DNA of 64,000 nt from CAZEDM01 sp964511075 (GTDB lineage Bacteria; Zixibacteria; MSB-5A5; RBG-16-43-9), in the NCBI GenBank assembly GCA_964511075.1, contig CAZEDM010000011.1, positions 20,150 through 84,149 of the forward strand, written 5' to 3'. The translations under genes and the position numbers were made by a program. The notes beneath the pieces are model-generated. The model did no database searches. It was not told where the DNA came from and saw nothing but the letters and a program-made list of their open reading frames with translations. Numbering within the stretch: the first letter of the stretch is position 1; every line of letters starts with the position of its first letter. This document shows positions 59,016 through 64,000 of the stretch, one piece after another.

Positions 59016-60449
59016 TTATGCTTTGGCGTTCATTCGCTTTTTTAGCTCAGCAATATTGCTTTTGGTCATTTTGATTTGCCTCTGGTCACCTATCTGCGTG
59101 AAAATCTCCAAGGAATCTTCTAAATATTGTAAAGCTTTTTTGTCTTCTCCTTTGGAGTGATAGATTATCCCAAGATTACCAAGAGTTTGGCCTTCGCCTT
59201 CTTTGTAGCCAATCTCTCTATCAATCTTCAAAGCATTTCCATGATATTCCAAGGCTTTGTCTAATAGTCCCTTGGCCTGATAGACTAAGCCAAGATTACC
59301 AAGCTGAGTCGAGATCCCCTCTTTCCTTCCCAAAGCCTCATTAATCTCCAAGGCATCTTGAAGGTATTTCAAGGCTCTGTTAAAATCCTTTCTAGCGGCA
59401 AAATTTACCCCAATATTACCAAGCTGCTTCGCTTCTCCTTCTTTATCACCGATTTCTCTATATATACTTAAAGCCTTCTCGAAATGTTCCAAAGCCTGAT
59501 TTAAATCAGCCTTCATCGAAAAAATTACACCAAAATTACCAAGATCCCTCGCTTCTCCATCCTTATTGCCAATTTCTCTGTCAATATCTAGTGCCTTTTT
59601 GTAATATTCTAAGGCTTGGTCGAAATCCCCCCTTGCTTTAAAGATTAAACCAAGATTATTAAGAGCAGCTGCTTCTCCTATTCTGTCATTGATGTCTCTA
59701 TCTATGTCCAAGGCTTCTTGGAAAAGCTTTTGTGCATTGTTCAGATCTCCTTTAGTAGCAAAGATTACACCAATATTCCCTAAAGCGGATGCTTCTACCT
59801 CTTTGTCCTTGATGTCTCTGGCAATCTTCAGAACATCTTCATGATGCCTTAAAGCACTATCTAGATCGCCCCTGACAAATAATATCAGACCGATATTGCT
59901 GAGAGACGATACTTCGCCTTTTCTGTCACGAATTTCTTTATCAATTTCCAAGGAGGTTTCATAGTATTTCAAGGCTTGACTCAACTCCCCTCTTGTCTGG
60001 GCGATCAAGCCAAGATTACCTAATACGTTTGCTTCCCCTTCTCTATCTTTCAATTTTTTTGCAAGTGTTAGAGAAGTGTTATAATTCTGTTCAGCCAAGT
60101 CAGGTTTACCATTCCGATAATAACAGAGTCCTATTAAATTATAAAGTGCAGCTTTTTGATTTTCCTTAGCTCTTCTTATTCCTTTATTAAATTCACTGAT
60201 GGCCTCCATCCATTTATACTGTTTCATTAGCATCAAACCCTCAGAAAAAGGATTAAATACAAGGGATTTCGCTTTACCGAGTCCATCCAAATAAATACGG
60301 CCTAACCTTTTTTCAAGTTCTTTTATAGTTTCTTCATCAAGTTTTGCTTTACGAGGGAAAATCCAGGCAAAAAGGGCAATCAGGATAGCGACAACTCCAA
60401 GAACAATCGCCCAGAACAAAGCAGGATCAGTAATTTCATAACCAAACAT
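59016..60449 (-). CDS. Membrane-anchored tetratricopeptide repeat protein 2
   Basis: 477 residues from the ATG at 60449; GTG 60461 is the outer alternative, but AGGTGAG lies seven bases before the ATG. One N-terminal helix (ALFWAIVLGVVAILIALFAWIF) and about ten 40-residue TPR units. Its opening FGYEI..PALFWAIVLG matches FGYQI..ALFWTIILG of the protein at 35574, so the two are paralogues. It lies between the MCC beta and DUF35 genes; a link with those enzymes is not evident. Confidence 0.8.
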   Translation of the reverse strand: MFGYEITDPALFWAIVLGVVAILIALFAWIFPRKAKLDEETIKELEKRLGRIYLDGLGKAKSLVFNPFSEGLMLMKQYKWMEAISEFNKGIRRAKENQKAALYNLIGLCYYRNGKPDLAEQNYNTSLTLAKKLKDREGEANVLGNLGLIAQTRGELSQALKYYETSLEIDKEIRDRKGEVSSLSNIGLILFVRGDLDSALRHHEDVLKIARDIKDKEVEASALGNIGVIFATKGDLNNAQKLFQEALDIDRDINDRIGEAAALNNLGLIFKARGDFDQALEYYKKALDIDREIGNKDGEARDLGNFGVIFSMKADLNQALEHFEKALSIYREIGDKEGEAKQLGNIGVNFAARKDFNRALKYLQDALEINEALGRKEGISTQLGNLGLVYQAKGLLDKALEYHGNALKIDREIGYKEGEGQTLGNLGIIYHSKGEDKKALQYLEDSLEIFTQIGDQRQIKMTKSNIAELKKRMNAKA

Positions 60450-60509
60450 AATATCGCTCACCTATTTCGCATTTTGCTTCATAGAGCTACCCTTTCAGGG
60501 TCCCCTAAA

Positions 60510-60532
60510 CGAGGCTAAAAGTCTCGCCCTAC
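60510..60532 (-). repeat. GTAG-foot palindrome (GAGACT type)
   Basis: On the minus strand GTAGGG, CGAGACT, TTT, AGCCTCG with one G-T pair. A CCTCTCCTA...AGGGAGAGGGGA stem of the family at 13771 follows near 60552-60572. Confidence 0.55.
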
Positions 60533-60604
60533 GTCTAACCTCACCCTATCCCTCTCCTACAGGGAGAGGGGATTTGTTCCATCCCTTTTGAGGGAGGGGT
60601 CAGA

Positions 60605-60994
60605 CTACGTCGGAACGCATTTATATCCGTAACAGATAATCCCGGCTTCGCCTTCCTGGTGAATTTTGCGGAACTCGATTCTCATAGGCATCCCGATCTC
60701 CAGTTTGTCGAAGTCGCAATCTGCTATCTGGGTTAGGATCTTCACTCCGTCTTTCAGCTCCACAATTCCCATAGCATAAGGTGCCTGGTCCACGCACTGT
60801 ATAGGGGCTACACGGATTATGGTATAGGTTAAGAGCTTACCTTCTTTTTGCAAATTGATCTTTTCGAATTCCCTGGATTTACATCCATCACAGATCAAGC
60901 GGGGCGGAAAGAATATCTTCCCGCATTTTTTGCACTTTCCAGCTTCCAATCTATATCTCTGAGGGATTTCCCTCCAGTAACTGGGTGATGACAT
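60605..60994 (-). CDS. DUF35 OB-fold protein, acyl-CoA channelling partner of thiolase
   Basis: 129 residues: a rubredoxin-like zinc ribbon (Cys21, Cys24, Cys35, Cys38: CKKCGKIFFPPRLICDGC) followed by an OB fold (KLLTYTIIRVAPIQ...PYAMGIVELKDGVKILTQI). In archaea such proteins bridge acetoacetyl-CoA thiolase and HMG-CoA synthase in one complex and share the CoA site. Its ATG directly abuts the thiolase stop. Last of the three-gene set. Confidence 0.9.
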   Translation of the reverse strand: MSSPSYWREIPQRYRLEAGKCKKCGKIFFPPRLICDGCKSREFEKINLQKEGKLLTYTIIRVAPIQCVDQAPYAMGIVELKDGVKILTQIADCDFDKLEIGMPMRIEFRKIHQEGEAGIICYGYKCVPT

Positions 60995-62152
60995 TTACAT
61001 TACCTCCATTATATGAACGACGCTGCTTCCCCCGCTGCCTCCCATGTTCTGGGCAAGTCCGACCTTGGCGTTTTTGACCTGTCTTTCGCCAGCCTCGCCC
61101 CTGAGCTGTTTGGTAATCTCTATCGCCTGTGCTACGCCGGTTGCTCCGACCGGATGGCCCTTGGATTTCAGACCGCCGGAAGTATTAACCGGTATCTTCC
61201 CGCCCAGCGCGGTCAGTCCGTTCTCAGTTGCAGGACCGCCGTTGCCTTTCTCCACGAAACCTAAAGCCTCGATCACGCATATCTCCGCTATGGTGAAGCA
61301 GTCGTGAACCTCTGCCAGGTTGATCTCCTCCGGGCTTTTGCCCGACATCTCGTATGCTGACTTAGCAGCTCTTTCAGCCGATTTTATCTCGGTTAAATCC
61401 GCTCTGCTGTGGAAAGCAATGGTATCAGTCGAATGACCCGAGCCGATGATTTTGACCGCCGGCTTTTTGGAGACCTTCTTGGCTAAGTCCACTGGAGCCA
61501 AGATCACCACGGCAGCACCGTCAGTTATGGGAGAGCAGTCTAAAATTCGCAAAGGGTCTGCAATCATCACGGATTCGACTACGTTTTCCAGGGTTATCTT
61601 CTGGGGATACTGGGCTAAGGGGTTCATCGAGCCGTGCAGATGGTTTTTCACTGCCACCTGAGCCAGCTGTTTTCTGGTAGTTCCATATTTATGCATATGC
61701 GCTCGTGCCATCAGAGCATAAAGCCCTGGAAAAGTGATGCCGTTGTAAACCTCGTATTCCTGGTCTGCCGCAGTGGAGAGGGCAAAGGTTGCACCGCCCA
61801 CGGACACGTCGGTCATCTTCTCCACCCCGCCAACCAGTACTATGTCATTTATCCCTGAGGCGACCTCTATGAAGCCTGCTCTCAAAGCCGCACCTCCTGA
61901 GGCACAGGCAGACTCGACCCTGGTCGCAGGGATCGGTCCTGCTCCCAGATACTCAGAGAGGAGAGAGGCAAGATGTTCCTGTCCGATGAAAAGGCCCGAG
62001 GACATACAACCCACATACATAGAATCTATATGATCAACGCCTGCATCCTCTATTGCCAGCAGGGCGGCTTCAGTGAAGATATCCCTTAAGGATTTTTCCC
62101 ATAGTTCCCCCCATTTATTCATCCCCACACCGATAATTGCTACATCTCTCAT
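60995..62152 (-). CDS. Archaeal-type acetoacetyl-CoA thiolase
   Basis: 385 residues from the ATG at 62150-62152 (MRDVAIIGVGMNKWGEL), preceded by GAGGG. Cys83 in VESACASGGAAL is the acyl acceptor; AEVHDCFTIAEICVIEALGF, NTSGGLKSKGHPVGATG and NMGGSGGSSVVHIM complete the thiolase pattern. The frame to 62221 overlaps the HMG-CoA synthase gene and is rejected. Condenses two acetyl-CoA or cleaves acetoacetyl-CoA. Coupled with the genes on both sides. Confidence 0.9.
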   Translation of the reverse strand: MRDVAIIGVGMNKWGELWEKSLRDIFTEAALLAIEDAGVDHIDSMYVGCMSSGLFIGQEHLASLLSEYLGAGPIPATRVESACASGGAALRAGFIEVASGINDIVLVGGVEKMTDVSVGGATFALSTAADQEYEVYNGITFPGLYALMARAHMHKYGTTRKQLAQVAVKNHLHGSMNPLAQYPQKITLENVVESVMIADPLRILDCSPITDGAAVVILAPVDLAKKVSKKPAVKIIGSGHSTDTIAFHSRADLTEIKSAERAAKSAYEMSGKSPEEINLAEVHDCFTIAEICVIEALGFVEKGNGGPATENGLTALGGKIPVNTSGGLKSKGHPVGATGVAQAIEITKQLRGEAGERQVKNAKVGLAQNMGGSGGSSVVHIMEVM

Positions 62153-62160
62153 TTTCCCTC

Positions 62161-63207
62161 CTATTCGCCTTTCCTGATTTTTCCGCGGTATTTTGCATAA
62201 GTGCCGTATTCCACATAGCATTTGTTGTTGTTCAGCATCTCCCTGGTCCTGACGGCTGAGTCCTTTACCTGATTTATCCTCTCAGTTACCCTCCAGACGA
62301 AAGCATCACTTCCTGCGCCTGAGCCGTAGGAGACCATGAAGATCAGATCGCCCGGCTTGGCTTCATCCAGGATGGCGGTTAAACCCATGGGAGAGGAGCC
62401 TGAATAAGTGTTGCCCAGTTTGGGACACAAGAGCCCGGTCTCGATCTGCTTTTTCTCGAAACCCAGCATCTTTCCAACTCTCGTGGGGAACTTTCCGTTA
62501 GGCTGATGAAAAACCGCATACTGGAAATCCTGAGGCTTCATTTTAACTTTCTCCAGTATCCCTTTTGCTGCGCCCAGGATATGTTTGAAATATGCCGGGT
62601 CGCCGGTAAACCTGGAGGCATGCCGGGGATAGAACTGATATTCTCTTCTCCAGAAGTCGGGCGTGTCAGTCATATAGGAGTAAGTGTCAACTGCCTCGGC
62701 GATGAGGTTATCTTTGCCCATGATGAAGGCTGCAGCTCCGGCGGCGGCAGTATATTCCAGGGCATCACCCGGCGCACCCTGAGAGGTATCTGCCCCGATG
62801 GCTAAGGCGTATTCCATTGAGCCGGATTGCACCAGATTCAGGCAGACGAACATCGCCTCGGAGCCTGCCTTGCAGGCGAATTCAAAATCTGCGCAGTGGA
62901 TATCCGGAGTAGCTCCCAGAGCCTCTCCAACTATGGTGCCGCTGGGCTTGACCGCATAGGGGTGCGATTCGGACCCTACATAAACCGCTCCGATTTTTTT
63001 GGGGTCTATCCCTGCTCTTTTCAGTGCGCTGAATGTCGCCTCCACCGACATAGTGATAGTGTCCTGGTCCGGCGCAGGCACGGATTTCTCCTCCACGAAA
63101 AGCCCTTTCTTATATGCCTGGGCATCCGCTCCCCAGACCTTGGCGATCTCCTCAACTTTGATTCTGTGCCTGGGAAGATATGCCCCGTATCCTGTTATTC
63201 CAACCAT
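62161..63207 (-). CDS. Archaeal-type hydroxymethylglutaryl-CoA synthase
   Basis: 348 residues, the short archaeal class. Catalytic residues visible: Glu80 (YVGSES), Cys112 (ADFEFACKAG) and His234 (YAVFHQPNG). The KSVPAPDQDTITMSVEA block is typical of this class. Joins acetyl-CoA and acetoacetyl-CoA to HMG-CoA. GAGGT precedes the ATG; the thiolase starts eight bases after the stop. In bacteria this set can serve isoprenoid synthesis; here it neighbours leucine-degrading enzymes that share HMG-CoA. Confidence 0.92.
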   Translation of the reverse strand: MVGITGYGAYLPRHRIKVEEIAKVWGADAQAYKKGLFVEEKSVPAPDQDTITMSVEATFSALKRAGIDPKKIGAVYVGSESHPYAVKPSGTIVGEALGATPDIHCADFEFACKAGSEAMFVCLNLVQSGSMEYALAIGADTSQGAPGDALEYTAAAGAAAFIMGKDNLIAEAVDTYSYMTDTPDFWRREYQFYPRHASRFTGDPAYFKHILGAAKGILEKVKMKPQDFQYAVFHQPNGKFPTRVGKMLGFEKKQIETGLLCPKLGNTYSGSSPMGLTAILDEAKPGDLIFMVSYGSGAGSDAFVWRVTERINQVKDSAVRTREMLNNNKCYVEYGTYAKYRGKIRKGE

Positions 63208-63238
63208 TTTTACCTCGCTTTCTTTTTAGAGGAAAAGT

Positions 63239-63266
63239 ATTATACTAAATATGGAATAATTGTCAA
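63239..63266 (-). promoter_or_regulatory. Strong sigma70 promoter of the HMG-CoA synthase operon
   Basis: On the minus strand a perfect TTGACA (63261-63266) and a perfect TATAAT (63239-63244) are 16 bases apart, about 32 bases upstream of the ATG. Confidence 0.8.
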
Positions 63267-63651
63267 GGATTTTTGGTGGAATAAAATATAAGCTGGATCT
63301 AAAAAGATACCGGTTTACCTGTGGGTCTGCCGACTACCTGGCCTGCCAGGATAGCTCCTGTTGCTGTCTTAAATTTCCTTGGCAGAAGAGTTAGGTTTTG
63401 ACCGATGATTTTGTGCTGAATATGCAAAACAAGAAAAATATCTGACGGTTATTCAGCCTGTATTTCTTTTAATTTTTCGCAATCGTTTGGCCCTTTTCCA
63501 AGCAAAAAACTGCGATGTGGCGTGAATTTCATTTTTTAAAGATTTTCCAAAAATGACCAAAATTGTGTTGATTGAAGCTAATCTGTTGATTTATAGCAAC
63601 TTAATCTCAGGAACTTTTTTGAAGGATTAAGGATTTTTTCGCATTTTCCTC

Positions 63652-63679
63652 TTGACAAACCCAGGCTAATCTTTATATT
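63652..63679 (+). promoter_or_regulatory. Promoter of the gene leaving the right edge
   Basis: A perfect TTGACA (63652-63657) and TATATT (63674-63679), 16 bases apart. The nearest plausible start codon is 300 bases downstream. Confidence 0.6.
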
Positions 63680-63725
63680 TATAGTAGGCTAAAGGCTTAG
63701 TAGCTAATGCCGATAAGTAAACTAA

Positions 63726-63775
63726 GTTGATTTCTGTTTCGTGGTTGGCAGAAATCAACCCAAAAGTTGGTTTTT
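63726..63775 (+). promoter_or_regulatory. Hairpin and T-run in the leader
   Basis: GTTGATTTCTG (63726-63736) pairs perfectly with CAGAAATCAAC (63749-63759); a short CCAA/TTGG stem and five T residues follow. It could be an attenuator. No known riboswitch consensus was recognised. Confidence 0.45.
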
Positions 63776-63984
63776 ACCCTTCAAAGATTTTAAATCCAGA
63801 AAATCCTAAGAGGATAAGTCTATCTCAATTTTTATCGCAGGTAGACTTGAGGAATTGATGACTTTGAGTAAGACGTTCACCTTCTTAGGGAAGAGGGGCT
63901 AAAAAGGAGGTGAGTGCAAGAGGTTAATAACGAGTAATTGAAACCGAGAATTTTCACCTTAGATTTTCGTAAGGAGGAAATCAG

Positions 63985-64000
63985 ATGAAAAAAAGTATTT
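63985..64000 (+). CDS. Start of an unidentified gene (five codons)
   Basis: An ATG at 63985 with a near-perfect AAGGAGG ribosome-binding site eight bases upstream opens MKKSI before the window ends. The Lys-rich start would suit a signal peptide or pilin-like leader, but five codons cannot identify it. Confidence 0.55.

Larger units (their letters stand above)
63267..63984. other. Long non-coding region with a structured leader
   Basis: No gene is seen from 63267 to 63651. From a promoter at 63652 a leader of about 300 bases runs to the next ATG. It contains two clear hairpins (63726-63759 and about 63815-63855) and a small GGAGG-GTG frame near 63907. Confidence 0.65.

Noticed and set aside
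63670..63720. Possible cyclic-di-GMP riboswitch, suggested by a TAGC...TGCCGATAAG stretch
   Set aside because: The other conserved segments of the GEMM motif are missing, so the resemblance is too short to support a call.

Overview
The window is bacterial chromosome, not plasmid or phage. It carries a class A RNase P RNA, two tRNAs, ribosomal protein S21, DnaG, GuaB, RecJ, MutS2, type IV pilus genes and an AtpI/AtpZ pair. GC looks to be in the mid-40s percent. The mix of B12 mutases, amino-acid-degrading CoA enzymes, butyrate kinases, pilus motility and an archaeal-type HMG-CoA synthase set suggests an anaerobic or facultative amino-acid-oxidising bacterium. The many short intergenic palindromes suggest a poorly characterised candidate phylum, perhaps near the FCB group. 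That placement is a guess; nothing in the window fixes the taxonomy.

Layout. 1-6.2 kb: the edge of an ATP synthase operon, a GT-C membrane glycosyltransferase, and a pilT-pilC-histidine kinase run. 6.4-20.6 kb: housekeeping genes on the plus strand (mtaB-prmA-rsmE, rpsU-yqeY, cvpA, mutS2, dnaG, tRNA-CAT, tRNA-Val, a zinc-ribbon coiled-coil protein, guaB, rnpB, recJ). 20.6-36 kb: a plus-strand acyl-CoA region with meaB, two B12 mutase large subunits and one shared B12 subunit, an acyl-CoA dehydrogenase, a split propionyl-CoA carboxylase, methylmalonyl-CoA epimerase, a leucine-dehydrogenase-family protein, butyrate kinase and a TPR protein. 37-63 kb: mostly minus strand, with a lipoprotein, M50 protease, DNA glycosylase, HEAT protein, two phosphotransbutyrylases around ilvE, a second butyrate kinase and leucine dehydrogenase, crotonases, acyl-CoA dehydrogenases, two thiolases, 3-hydroxyacyl-CoA dehydrogenase, a split methylcrotonyl-CoA carboxylase, a SatD/DUF3307-like pair, a second TPR protein, and the HMG-CoA synthase-thiolase-DUF35 set.

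How the genes work together. Leucine, isoleucine and valine would be deaminated by IlvE and the dehydrogenases. The resulting branched acyl-CoAs could go through acyl-CoA dehydrogenases and crotonases, then methylcrotonyl-CoA carboxylase (Leu), thiolase plus propionyl-CoA carboxylase and methylmalonyl-CoA mutase (Ile), or an isobutyryl-CoA-mutase-like enzyme (Val). Alternatively Ptb and Buk could convert the acyl-CoA to acid plus ATP. Keto-acid oxidation to acyl-CoA is not encoded here.

The most unusual structure is a two-member REP/RAYT system. Each of two Y1 transposase-like genes (32.6 and 52.5 kb) sits between palindromes, and each ends with its stop codon inside one. Relatives of the first set, with a GTAG foot and stems that vary in a compensatory way, are scattered across the window; three palindromes carry a second element in their loop. 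Two further leads are residue-level: the two leucine-dehydrogenase paralogues have each lost a different active-site lysine, and the two mutase paralogues differ at exactly the residues that separate isobutyryl-CoA from methylmalonyl-CoA mutases.
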